8,256 bases of DNA, from NCBI GenBank assembly GCA_026417195.1, contig JAOADS010000095.1, positions 1 to 8,256 on the forward strand. The letters run 5' to 3'. Positions 1 to 6,855 of the stretch are shown here, in pieces (the stretch's first letter is position 1; each line of letters starts with the position of its first letter). The notes under the pieces were generated by a model. That model was not told the origin of the DNA and made no database searches. It saw nothing but the letters and a program-made list of their open reading frames with translations. The DNA is from Ignavibacteria bacterium. GTDB lineage: Bacteria; Bacteroidota; Ignavibacteria; Tepidaquicellales; OLB5. Made by a program: the position numbers and the translations under genes.

Positions 1-981
1 GTAAAAAGGGTCTCCGACTGGATTCGGTAATCCGGTAACACCACCTGCTTTTATGGGATTATTACATAAAGCATTGAGATAGGCTACTCCTCCTCCGCCG
101 GTTGAGAAAACATGTCCTATATCATAGTTTGGATTTCCTATTCTTGTATCACATACGGTCTGATTCTGGCTAAGCATGGCATTACCATTATTGTTTGTGT
201 AAGGACTGCTGCCAATAAATATAAGTGTATCATTGTTCGGTACGAATACCATTCTTCCAGCGACGTCTTTTTCATAAACTCCGTTTACACGATTCATTGC
301 AGTTGTGAATTCAGACATAACAAGTGGTTTCGTATTCCCGTGATAAGCTGCATACTGATGTGTACAAGCAAGAGCAAGCCTGTATGTTCTGAGCGTTTCA
401 CCTATACTAAAAACTTCAGGCAGTTCAGTTTGCCTGTTTTCTTCTGTACCAAGTAAGGTACATTCAAACTGTCCTACATTAATTGAAACATAGTCTTTTT
501 TGTAATATACATTATAATACCTCGTTGTGCCTGTGGAATACGGATCTATGAAAACCATACCTTCTTCTGTGAAGAACATTGCCCTGAAGCCTTTATATGT
601 TATATCAAACCTAACACTTGATGATCGGTTCTCAACACCTTCTCCGTAATATGTTCTGATCTCTGGATATTTTGATTGAAGTTGCTCAGGTAAAAGGGAG
701 TATTCAACGATTCGGAACCTTTCAGTTCTTCCGTCTGGCATGGGTAAAGTGATAATGAAGTCTGAATTTCTAGCAAAAACATTTCTCTCATGAGGTGCAT
801 TTCTTAGCTGATTTTTTAAACCTTCGAGGTTTAGTTCATATGTTCTGTAAACCTGAGGAATTATTCTTCTTTCTCCCTCAGCGATAACTGAGCTGCTGTT
901 GACTTCTGTCCAGAAGTTCTGAAATGAATATGAGCATGTTGTAAAAAGAATTAATGAGAAACAGATAAGTATTTTCACCAT
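1..981 (-). CDS. Secreted reprolysin-like (M12B-type) zinc metalloprotease, 3' end cut by window edge
   Basis: The frame is open from ATG at 981 down to base 1, giving 327 residues with no stop, so the gene continues past the left edge. Residues 1-20 (MVKILICFSLILFTTCSYSF) look like a Sec signal peptide; FTTC is a poor lipobox. Residues about 25-190 form a propeptide-like region. The catalytic domain begins near TYRLALACTHQY (199-210) and contains VNGVYEKD, VPNNDTLIF, NNNGNAMLSQNQ and DIGHVFSTGGGG (287-298), then NPVGDPFY at the cut. These blocks are characteristic of the bacterial Reprolysin_4-type family (PF13583-like), in which the DPF block is followed within a few residues by HExxHxFG. 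The zinc-binding motif itself is therefore not visible, and activity is inferred from family resemblance. Such enzymes are normally exported, often with a C-terminal T9SS sorting domain, which would also lie outside. There is no clear Shine-Dalgarno sequence. A candidate promoter sits just upstream, so it may be transcribed independently of the lipoprotein gene 137 bp upstream. Confidence 0.88.
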   Translation of the reverse strand, partial: MVKILICFSLILFTTCSYSFQNFWTEVNSSSVIAEGERRIIPQVYRTYELNLEGLKNQLRNAPHERNVFARNSDFIITLPMPDGRTERFRIVEYSLLPEQLQSKYPEIRTYYGEGVENRSSSVRFDITYKGFRAMFFTEEGMVFIDPYSTGTTRYYNVYYKKDYVSINVGQFECTLLGTEENRQTELPEVFSIGETLRTYRLALACTHQYAAYHGNTKPLVMSEFTTAMNRVNGVYEKDVAGRMVFVPNNDTLIFIGSSPYTNNNGNAMLSQNQTVCDTRIGNPNYDIGHVFSTGGGGVAYLNALCNNPIKAGGVTGLPNPVGDPFY

Positions 982-1004
982 GATTATGATAAAGTTTAAT
1001 TTTA

Positions 1005-1035
1005 TAAAGATAATTTTGTTTTTATTCTGATTCAA
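1005..1035 (-). promoter_or_regulatory. Candidate Bacteroidota-type promoter of the metalloprotease gene
   Basis: Reading the minus strand, TTG (1035-1033) is followed after 20 bases by TATCTTTA (1012-1005). This matches the Bacteroidota housekeeping pattern TTG-N(about 20)-TAnnTTTG with one mismatch at the last base. Transcription would start about 5-8 bases further, near 1000, giving a leader of roughly 20 nt before the ATG at 981. The same TTG-N20 spacing occurs at two other gene starts in this window, which raises confidence, but in AT-rich DNA such matches arise readily by chance. Confidence 0.4.
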
Positions 1036-1118
1036 TGGGAAATAGAAAATAGTGGTTTTAATTTACATAGCTTACTGACTGTAATCATCATCTTTAAAAA
1101 TTTTTTGGCTAACGCTAA

Positions 1119-1559
1119 TTAATAGCTTCGGTTCCTTATGGTTTCTGCTGAAATTCCTTTAAGCAATTCTCTGACTGAATGGTGATCTTTTATTTTATAA
1201 TTACCATCGTAATTTTCAGTCAAAACTTTATGCACAGGTCCCCCTATGGTTACAATATTAACAATCTCCGGATTCACACTGTCTTTTTTTATGAGATAAT
1301 CTTTTTTTACCGAACGGAACTTTGAAATCGTAGCTATTTCTGATTCAAGAATTCCCTTACCGGATTTCCTAAGTTTTTCTCCTTCCGAATTATAATATGC
1401 CTGAGCCTCAGGACCCAGCGTGTTCCAGACTTTCGTCATATCACGTTGTTCAGCAGCTACTATAAATGCCACCACACAGCCGTCCGGGCTCTGATGGATA
1501 TTTGAACAGGATGAAAACAGTAGAAATAAAAAAATGATTACGGATTTAAATATATTCAC
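1119..1559 (-). CDS. Small putative lipoprotein, NTF2-like/DUF4878-like
   Basis: This encodes 146 residues starting at GTG (1559-1557). No in-frame ATG was found upstream, and the GTG start gives a well-formed lipoprotein signal: a short charged N-terminus with K5, a hydrophobic stretch from residue 7 to 15, and lipobox-like FSSC ending at C18. Phe at -3 is tolerated in Bacteroidota. The mature protein begins SNIHQ and would be anchored to a membrane. The segment SPDGCVVAFIVAAEQRDMTKV (about 24-44) resembles the opening helix of NTF2-like/DUF4878 proteins (SPexvvxxFxxAxxxgDxxka), followed by a Lys/Glu-rich helical part and then probable beta strands (EIVNIVTIGG, YKIKDHH). The size suits a single NTF2-like domain. 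The function is unknown; this fold is used for ligand binding or as a scaffold in many envelope lipoproteins. It is divergent from the lamin-tail operon and precedes the metalloprotease gene on the same strand. The domain assignment is tentative, but the lipoprotein call is firmer. Confidence 0.72.
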   Translation of the reverse strand: MNIFKSVIIFLFLLFSSCSNIHQSPDGCVVAFIVAAEQRDMTKVWNTLGPEAQAYYNSEGEKLRKSGKGILESEIATISKFRSVKKDYLIKKDSVNPEIVNIVTIGGPVHKVLTENYDGNYKIKDHHSVRELLKGISAETIRNRSY

Positions 1560-1566
1560 GTTAGAA

Positions 1567-1597
1567 TTGTATTGAGATTTTTTAATGAGTAACTTTA
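1567..1597 (+). promoter_or_regulatory. Candidate promoter of the lamin-tail/glycosyltransferase operon
   Basis: TTG (1567-1569) is followed after exactly 20 bases by TAACTTTA (1590-1597), one mismatch from the Bacteroidota -7 consensus TAnnTTTG. Predicted transcription starts near 1602-1605, about 25 nt before the ATG at 1627. If this is right, the earlier in-frame ATG at 1585 lies upstream of the transcript start and cannot be used, which supports the start chosen for the gene. Confidence 0.42.
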
Positions 1598-1605
1598 CAA
1601 ATATA
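1598..1605 (-). promoter_or_regulatory. Candidate -7 element for the lipoprotein gene
   Basis: On the minus strand these bases read TATATTTG, a perfect match to the Bacteroidota -7 consensus TAnnTTTG. The nearest upstream TTTG is only 13 bases away, and nothing resembling TTG is found at the 20-base spacing, so the -33 element is missing or off-spacing. Initiation would fall near 1593, leaving a leader of about 35 nt before the GTG at 1559. It directly abuts the -7 element of the opposite-strand promoter (1590-1597). Confidence 0.3.
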
Positions 1606-1626
1606 ATGCACCAGACATCAAATTTT

Positions 1627-4600
1627 ATGAAAAAATTTCTTCTGATTTTAATTCTTATAGAAAGAGTTTATGCTCAGAATCCTCTTGATGTAGTGATAAA
1701 TGAAATTATGTATGCACCGGGCACAGGTACTTCACAGGAGTGGTTTGAAATATATAACAGGAGCGCTTCAGCTATTAACCTCAATAACTGGAAATGGAAG
1801 GATGCAACTGCAACATTAAGAATATTTACAAATCAGAATGTTATACTTCCGGCCGGCGGCTATGCCTTAATTTGTCAGGATACAAATGCAGTTAAGAGTT
1901 TCTATACCGGTGTCGGAGGAATTTTACTTCAGCCAACAAACGGCTGGAGTGCACTTAATAACACCGGAGATGACCTTATAATTTTCAATTCTTCTAATCT
2001 AAGGATAGACAGCATCACCTTTACATCATCATGGGGTGGAAGTTCAGGCAACCGATCGCTTGAGAGGCGTAATCCGAACGGTCCCACAAATCTCCAGAGC
2101 AACTGGGGGACAAGTGTAGCAGCTATTGGAGCTACTCCTAATATAATAAACAGCCTTACTCCTAGAAATAATGACCTTAGTCTTAATGTCATTTCATTTA
2201 CAAATCCCACACCGATAATCGGTTCCAATTTCCAGATTATCGCAAACATAAAAAATACCGGGCTTCTTTCAGCACCTTCTTTTTCAGTTTCGTTTTACAG
2301 GGACTATAACAGAGATAGTATCCCAAATGCTTCTGAATTATTTTTTACTACAAATTCTTCAGCCCCGCTTAATCCGGGTGATTCAGTAAACTTTTTTGCA
2401 AATGAAACTGCGGACAGCCTTGGTCAGAGATTTTATATAGCAGTTGTAAATTATTCACCGGATGAGGATTCAACTAATAACAGGAAAAGAGGATTTGTAA
2501 ATGTTCTGCCTGTAGGTGGTTTAGATTCAGTTGTAATAAATGAAATAATGTATGCCCCTTCAGCAAATACAGGAAAGGAATGGTTTGAGATTTATAATAA
2601 ATCACCCAATGCTGTAAACCTTAACGGTTGGAAGTGGAAAGATGCAACTTCAACAATAAGGGTTATCACCAATTCAAATGTAATTATCCAGTCCGGGGGA
2701 TTTGCTGTAATATGTGAAGACTCAAACGCTGTTAAATCTTTTTATCCGAATAATCCGGGAATTTATATACAAAGTATCGGATGGAACGCTCTGAACAATA
2801 CCGGAGATGAAGATGTCATAATAATAAATCCCTCAGATGTAAGAATAGATTCAGTACGTTATAATAATTCCTGGGGCGGAAGTTCAGGAAACCGATCCCT
2901 TGAAAGAAGGTTTGCAAATGTAAACTCAAATCTTCAGTCAAACTGGGGAACCAGTCTGAATCCCATAGGAGCTACTCCAAATAAAATCAACAGCATTACA
3001 CCTAAACCAAATGATCTTTCAGTTAACAGAATCTCATTTAGTAAACAGGTCCCTTCGGTGGGGGATACGCTTGGTGTAATAGCCAGAGTATGGAATCCAG
3101 GATTAAATCCGGCTCCAAACTATACAGTTTCATTTTACAATGATTATAACAGAGACAGTCTGCCGTCACAAAATGAACTTTTAGGAATCATTAGTTCAAA
3201 AGGTGGTCTGAATCCGAATGATTCTGTAAATGTAGTTTTAAATCATATACTTGATACAGCCGGGTTAAGGATTTACATAGCCGTTGTAAATTATGCACCA
3301 GATGAAGACACAACAAACAATAAATTCACTGCAGGGATCAACGTGATAGGTGGTAGTACTGCCGGCAGGGTTCTCATAAATGAAATTATGTATGATCCTC
3401 CTTCAGGTGAAAATGAATGGGTTGAATTATATAATAATTCAGATTCAACTGTAAATCTCAGGAACTGGAGAATTCAGGATAACGGTTCAACTCAGTATGT
3501 GATAACGGCAAATGATTATGAGCTTAAGCCTCAGGACTATGTTGTTATAAGTAAAAACGATTCTATCTTCAGGAGACATCCCGGAATCGATTCCCTGAAA
3601 GTAATTATAAATTCATCTCTGCCTACCCTTAATAACGATTTTGATGCAGTAGTTATCTATAAACTTAACGGTGAGCTATCAGACAGGGTAGATTACCGTT
3701 CAAGCTGGGGAGGTTCAAAGACTTCACTTGAAAGACTAAGCGTTCAGAATCAGACCCAGGATTCGCTGAACTGGGTTTCTTCAATAGCCTGCAGGAAATC
3801 GACTCCCACAGCAGCCAATTCAGCTGGTAGTGTATCAGCTTACGAATTAAATGATTTAGTAATTAATGAAATTATGGCAGCACCTCTCAGCGGGGATCCT
3901 GAGTGGATCGAACTTTATAATCCCACAGGTAAAACGATCAATCTTTCCGGGTGGCTGTTTTCGGAAAGCAGTTCTTCAAAGAAGATTACAGATACCTGTA
4001 ATGCATTGATAAAGCCGGGGATGTATGCAGTCATAGCGGCTGACACTAATATTTACAATCGTTTTCCTTATTTAAGGGATATTGACTCCACAAGAAGAGT
4101 TTTTATATCAGGTTCTCTCGGACTTAACAATGAAGGTGATCTGGTTATGATATCAGATCTTTTCAGAAATAAAATTGACAGCTTGAACTATTCAGACAGA
4201 TGGTATAATCCTAATCTGCCCGGAAATGGACGCTCTCTGGAGAAAATAAATCCTCTGCTTCCGTCTAACAATTCTACAAGCTGGAGTAGTTCTGCAAATC
4301 TGTCTGGTGGAACTCCGGGTTACAGGAATTCAATATACACAGACCTGCAGCCAGTAACCTCACAGATTTCAGTTTCACCAAATCCCTTTTCTCCAGACAA
4401 TGACGGATTTGAAGATTTCACTGTAATCAGTTATAAGCTTTCCGCTATTGTTTCACAGGTGAGAATTAAGATATTTGACGTGAAGGGGAGATTGATAAAA
4501 ACATTGATAAATAATATGGCTTCAGGTTCAGAAGGTCAGGTAGTTTATAATGGTCTTGATGATGATAACAGAAAACTAAGACTTGGAATTTATATAGTAT

Positions 4601-4677
4601 TTCTTGAAGCTATCAATGATCAGAACGGAGTTGTTGAAAGGCTTAAAACAACTATGGTTGTAGCAGCAAAACTATGA
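1627..4677 (+). CDS. Exported multi-domain protein: four lamin-tail domains, two CARDB-like domains, C-terminal FlgD/T9SS-type domain
   Basis: This encodes 1016 residues from ATG 1627. The frame is open to an earlier ATG at 1585, but the later start gives a compact signal peptide (MKKFLLILILIERVYAQ, cleavage probably after Ala16) and lies behind the candidate promoter. Domains in order are LTD1 (about 22-175), CARDB-like 1 (182-296), LTD2 (302-455), CARDB-like 2 (462-576), LTD3 (582-735), LTD4 (745-905) and a C-terminal FlgD-Ig-like domain (915-1016). Each LTD opens with INEIM and E-W-x-E-x-Y-N and has a late (R)SLE(R/K) block. LTD1 and LTD2 also share SWGGSSGNRSLERR. The C-terminus has SPNPFSPDNDGFEDF, GRLIKTL, GIYIVFLEA and a Lys-containing final strand, resembling FlgD_ig and T9SS-type sorting domains. 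No catalytic motif was seen. LTDs in secreted bacterial proteins are non-enzymatic Ig-like modules thought to bind ligands or nucleic acid. A surface or adhesive structural role is inferred. It is co-oriented with, and 14 bp before, the glycosyltransferase gene, so an operon is likely. It is rich in D-S/T-hydrophobic sequons. Confidence 0.88.
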   Translation: MKKFLLILILIERVYAQNPLDVVINEIMYAPGTGTSQEWFEIYNRSASAINLNNWKWKDATATLRIFTNQNVILPAGGYALICQDTNAVKSFYTGVGGILLQPTNGWSALNNTGDDLIIFNSSNLRIDSITFTSSWGGSSGNRSLERRNPNGPTNLQSNWGTSVAAIGATPNIINSLTPRNNDLSLNVISFTNPTPIIGSNFQIIANIKNTGLLSAPSFSVSFYRDYNRDSIPNASELFFTTNSSAPLNPGDSVNFFANETADSLGQRFYIAVVNYSPDEDSTNNRKRGFVNVLPVGGLDSVVINEIMYAPSANTGKEWFEIYNKSPNAVNLNGWKWKDATSTIRVITNSNVIIQSGGFAVICEDSNAVKSFYPNNPGIYIQSIGWNALNNTGDEDVIIINPSDVRIDSVRYNNSWGGSSGNRSLERRFANVNSNLQSNWGTSLNPIGATPNKINSITPKPNDLSVNRISFSKQVPSVGDTLGVIARVWNPGLNPAPNYTVSFYNDYNRDSLPSQNELLGIISSKGGLNPNDSVNVVLNHILDTAGLRIYIAVVNYAPDEDTTNNKFTAGINVIGGSTAGRVLINEIMYDPPSGENEWVELYNNSDSTVNLRNWRIQDNGSTQYVITANDYELKPQDYVVISKNDSIFRRHPGIDSLKVIINSSLPTLNNDFDAVVIYKLNGELSDRVDYRSSWGGSKTSLERLSVQNQTQDSLNWVSSIACRKSTPTAANSAGSVSAYELNDLVINEIMAAPLSGDPEWIELYNPTGKTINLSGWLFSESSSSKKITDTCNALIKPGMYAVIAADTNIYNRFPYLRDIDSTRRVFISGSLGLNNEGDLVMISDLFRNKIDSLNYSDRWYNPNLPGNGRSLEKINPLLPSNNSTSWSSSANLSGGTPGYRNSIYTDLQPVTSQISVSPNPFSPDNDGFEDFTVISYKLSAIVSQVRIKIFDVKGRLIKTLINNMASGSEGQVVYNGLDDDNRKLRLGIYIVFLEAINDQNGVVERLKTTMVVAAKL
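1690..3369 (+). repeat. Two in-frame LTD-CARDB modules, each exactly 840 bp (280 codons)
   Basis: Module 1 runs 1690-2529 and module 2 runs 2530-3369. The corresponding Val codons before INEIM lie at 1690, 2530 and (as Val-Leu, opening LTD3) 3370. The two modules align along their whole length at protein level: WFEIYN(R/K)S, N(N/G)WKWKDAT, NAVKSFY, ALNNTGD, WGGSSGNRSLERR, NLQSNWGTS, IGATPN, DYNRDS, IAVVNY(S/A)PDED(S/T)TNN. Nucleotide identity is clearly lower, with many third-position differences, so this is an old duplication held by selection on the protein. Small internal indels, such as one extra residue in module 2 after NNTGD, are compensated elsewhere. Confidence 0.85.
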
Positions 4678-4691
4678 TTTCATACTGAAAA

Positions 4692-6683
4692 TTGTCCATC
4701 ACTAAAGGTAAGTTCACGGGGATTCACATCATATTTATCGCCATAGCTGCATTTGCAGTCTATGCTAATTCTCTGAGAAATGGTTTTGTGTTTGATGACG
4801 AATCTGTTGTGCTGGGAGATAAGTCAATAACTTCAGTTTCAAACATACCAAAATTTTTTACCGGAGAACTTGGCTTTCACAAGGTTATAGGCAGATATTA
4901 CCGCCCGATTGTTTCAGCCTCCTATGCTGTAGATTATGCTTTATGGGGCTTTAATCCTTTCGGATTTCACCTTACAAATGTTTTAATTCATACGGTTTGC
5001 TCTGTGCTTTTTTACCTTCTTCTTGTCTTGATGTTCAGAGGTTATGCATCTTCGGTCAAGAATTACATAATACTTGCCTCCGGACTGGTATTTGCTTTAC
5101 ATCCTATACACACTGAAGCTGTTGCGTGGATTAGTGGCAGAACTGACAGTATATGCGGATTATTTTATTTTCTTTCTTTTATTTTTTATTTGAAATTTAA
5201 ACAAGACAGAAGAAAACTATTTGCAGTTCTATTGTGTTTTTCCTATTTGCTTGCAATGCTGGCAAAAGAAATGGCAGTAACTCTCCCTGTTGCAATTATA
5301 CTATATGATATTATCGTTGAACGCAGGAAATTCAAAGAGAATTACGCACTGTATATTCTTTTAGCATTAGTTACAGTATTCTATGTCGTAATAAGGTGGT
5401 ATGCTCTCAAAGATACTCCGGACAGGCTAACTTATCATTATTTCTTCGGAAAGGATGCACCCACAGTTTTCTTTACAATGATTCAGACCATTCCACTTTA
5501 TTTTAGACTTTCAATTATACCTTACAGTATGGTTTACCATTACGGCGGGTACCTTCCATATCAGTATTCAATTATGAATTTCAATGTGTTGTTCGGAATA
5601 TTTTTTACTCTGTTAATTATTATATCCTCAGTTTACCTGATAAGAAGAGCCCCTGTAATTTCGTATTCTTTAATCTTTTTTATCCTCACCCTGCTTCCTG
5701 TGATGAACATTGTTTCAACACTTAACTTTATGGCAGATCGTTTTCTTTACATACCGTCGGCGTTCGTAAGCTTTATCATAGCATCGGTAGGTTTTAAATA
5801 CTACAGCAAGAGTTCAAGGAATATTTTACTATTATCAGCAGCAGCTTTGCTTACAGTTTATTCAGTCATGACAGTTAGCCGTAATAATGACTGGAAGGAT
5901 AATGAAACACTGTTTCTAAGCGCAGAAGGAAAACCAGGTAGCGTATTATATGTAAACATAGGAAATATTTTCGGAAACAGGGGACAGTACAATGAGGCAG
6001 AAGTTTATTACCGTAAGGCAATTGATTTAAAAAATGAATCTCTGCTTGCGAATCTTAATTTAGGAAAGATATTTATGATAAGGGGGAATTTCGATTCAGC
6101 TTATCATTATATGTATAAAGCTTATTTATTAGATACATTATCTCCAGACCCGCCTTATTCAATAGCACAGCTTTATGCAGCTTTTAACGATCCGAATAGT
6201 TCAATAGAGTGGCTGGAGAAAGTCAGGAAATTAGTACCAGGATATATGGATTCCGATAAGACGCTTGAGGAAATGAGAAGGCGTATCAATATGCCTCAGA
6301 GTCAACTGCCGCAGGATACTAAACATAGGGTCTCATTACTCGAAAGCTCTTCATTTATGCATTATCAGAAAAAAGAATACCATAAAGCGATCAGTGAGCT
6401 TGAGGAACTTCTCAGGTTAAATCCAGCCGGGGCAGCAGGATATTACAATAACATCGGAATGTGTTACCTTGAGCAGAGTGATTTAAAACGTGCTATAGAT
6501 AATTTTAACAAGGCAATTGAAAGTAATTCTTCTTTTGTTATAGCTTACAATAATCTTGGCACATGTTATGAAAAACAGGGTGATCTAGAAAATGCTGTCA
6601 GGTTCTTCAGGAAAGCTGTTGAACTTGATTCAACAAATCAGAATGCACTGGAAAACCTCAGAAGAATTGAGATGAAACGGTAA
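4692..6683 (+). CDS. TMTC-like GT-C family membrane glycosyltransferase with C-terminal TPRs (DUF1736 type)
   Basis: This encodes 663 residues from TTG (4692-4694). A TGA at 4686 blocks any longer frame, and the next Met comes only after the first membrane segment and its acidic loop, so TTG is the best start. The N-terminal half is polytopic with about ten hydrophobic segments (e.g. 10-26, 86-110, 178-199, 218-237, 295-317, 378-395). The first extracytoplasmic loop carries FVFDDE (D35-D36-E37), the acidic motif of GT-C enzymes, followed by YYRPIV, NPFGFHLTNVLIH and HPIHTEAVAWISGRTD (137-152), hallmarks of the TMTC/PMT-like family. From about 420 to 650 there are roughly five to six TPR units, clearest at 584-615 (YYNNIGMCYLEQ...) and 616-650 (AYNNLGTCYEKQGDLENAV). 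Family knowledge suggests transfer of a sugar from a lipid-linked donor to Ser/Thr of exported proteins, with TPRs for protein binding. The actual sugar and acceptor are unknown. It lies 14 bp behind the lamin-tail gene, which is a candidate substrate. No Shine-Dalgarno sequence is visible. Confidence 0.85.
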   Translation: MSITKGKFTGIHIIFIAIAAFAVYANSLRNGFVFDDESVVLGDKSITSVSNIPKFFTGELGFHKVIGRYYRPIVSASYAVDYALWGFNPFGFHLTNVLIHTVCSVLFYLLLVLMFRGYASSVKNYIILASGLVFALHPIHTEAVAWISGRTDSICGLFYFLSFIFYLKFKQDRRKLFAVLLCFSYLLAMLAKEMAVTLPVAIILYDIIVERRKFKENYALYILLALVTVFYVVIRWYALKDTPDRLTYHYFFGKDAPTVFFTMIQTIPLYFRLSIIPYSMVYHYGGYLPYQYSIMNFNVLFGIFFTLLIIISSVYLIRRAPVISYSLIFFILTLLPVMNIVSTLNFMADRFLYIPSAFVSFIIASVGFKYYSKSSRNILLLSAAALLTVYSVMTVSRNNDWKDNETLFLSAEGKPGSVLYVNIGNIFGNRGQYNEAEVYYRKAIDLKNESLLANLNLGKIFMIRGNFDSAYHYMYKAYLLDTLSPDPPYSIAQLYAAFNDPNSSIEWLEKVRKLVPGYMDSDKTLEEMRRRINMPQSQLPQDTKHRVSLLESSSFMHYQKKEYHKAISELEELLRLNPAGAAGYYNNIGMCYLEQSDLKRAIDNFNKAIESNSSFVIAYNNLGTCYEKQGDLENAVRFFRKAVELDSTNQNALENLRRIEMKR

Positions 6684-6711
6684 TTATCTCAGGTTATATT
6701 ACTCACTCCAC

Positions 6712-6739
6712 TTTACTTCCTTCTTTTTTAAAAAGTAAA
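6712..6739 (+). terminator. Weak AT-rich inverted repeat after the glycosyltransferase gene
   Basis: TTTACTT (6712-6718) is complementary to AAGTAAA (6733-6739) across a 14-base loop that contains a run of T. The stem has only one G-C pair and is not followed by a proper T-tract, so this is a poor intrinsic terminator. It is listed because it is the only hairpin-like element between the operon's end and the ileS promoter. Confidence 0.15.
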
Positions 6740-6748
6740 ATTTATATG

Positions 6749-6779
6749 TTGTTTAAAGCCTTAACATAAGCTATATTTG
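6749..6779 (+). promoter_or_regulatory. Candidate Bacteroidota-type promoter of ileS
   Basis: TTG (6749-6751) is followed after exactly 20 bases by TATATTTG (6772-6779), a perfect match to the -7 consensus TAnnTTTG. This is the best promoter match in the window and is well placed, with predicted initiation near 6785 and a leader of about 70 nt before the ATG at 6856. The leader is AT-rich; I see no T-box, riboswitch or attenuator structure in it. The promoter indicates that ileS is transcribed separately from the upstream operon. Confidence 0.55.
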
Positions 6780-6855
6780 AAATTAACCTGAATCATAAGT
6801 ATATTTAAAATCAATGGGTTAAAACCATCCTTATATAAAGATATATCAAAAAGAT

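Noticed and set aside
112..456. Plus-strand open frame of 114 codons
   Set aside because: It lies antisense inside the metalloprotease catalytic domain, whose family motifs are on the minus strand; the product has no recognisable features.
600..800. Minus-strand open frame of 66 codons
   Set aside because: It is an alternative frame of the metalloprotease propeptide region, with no start context and no domain.
1108..1127. Short palindrome-like GCTA...TAGC at the end of the lipoprotein gene as a terminator
   Set aside because: The arms pair over only four bases, and the following minus-strand sequence is A-rich rather than a T-tract, so it is not a credible terminator.
1585..1626. N-terminal extension of the lamin-tail protein from ATG 1585
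   Set aside because: It would put 14 polar residues before an otherwise standard signal peptide, and it starts upstream of the predicted transcript start.
1929..2249. Minus-strand open frame of 106 codons
   Set aside because: It is antisense within LTD1/CARDB1; the low-complexity product mirrors the conserved plus-strand coding pattern.
6812..6828. Imperfect inverted repeat ATGGGTTAAAACCAT in the ileS leader as a regulatory hairpin
   Set aside because: It has about four paired bases at each end, an internal mismatch and a tiny AT loop; this is too weak, and there is no sign of a T-box.
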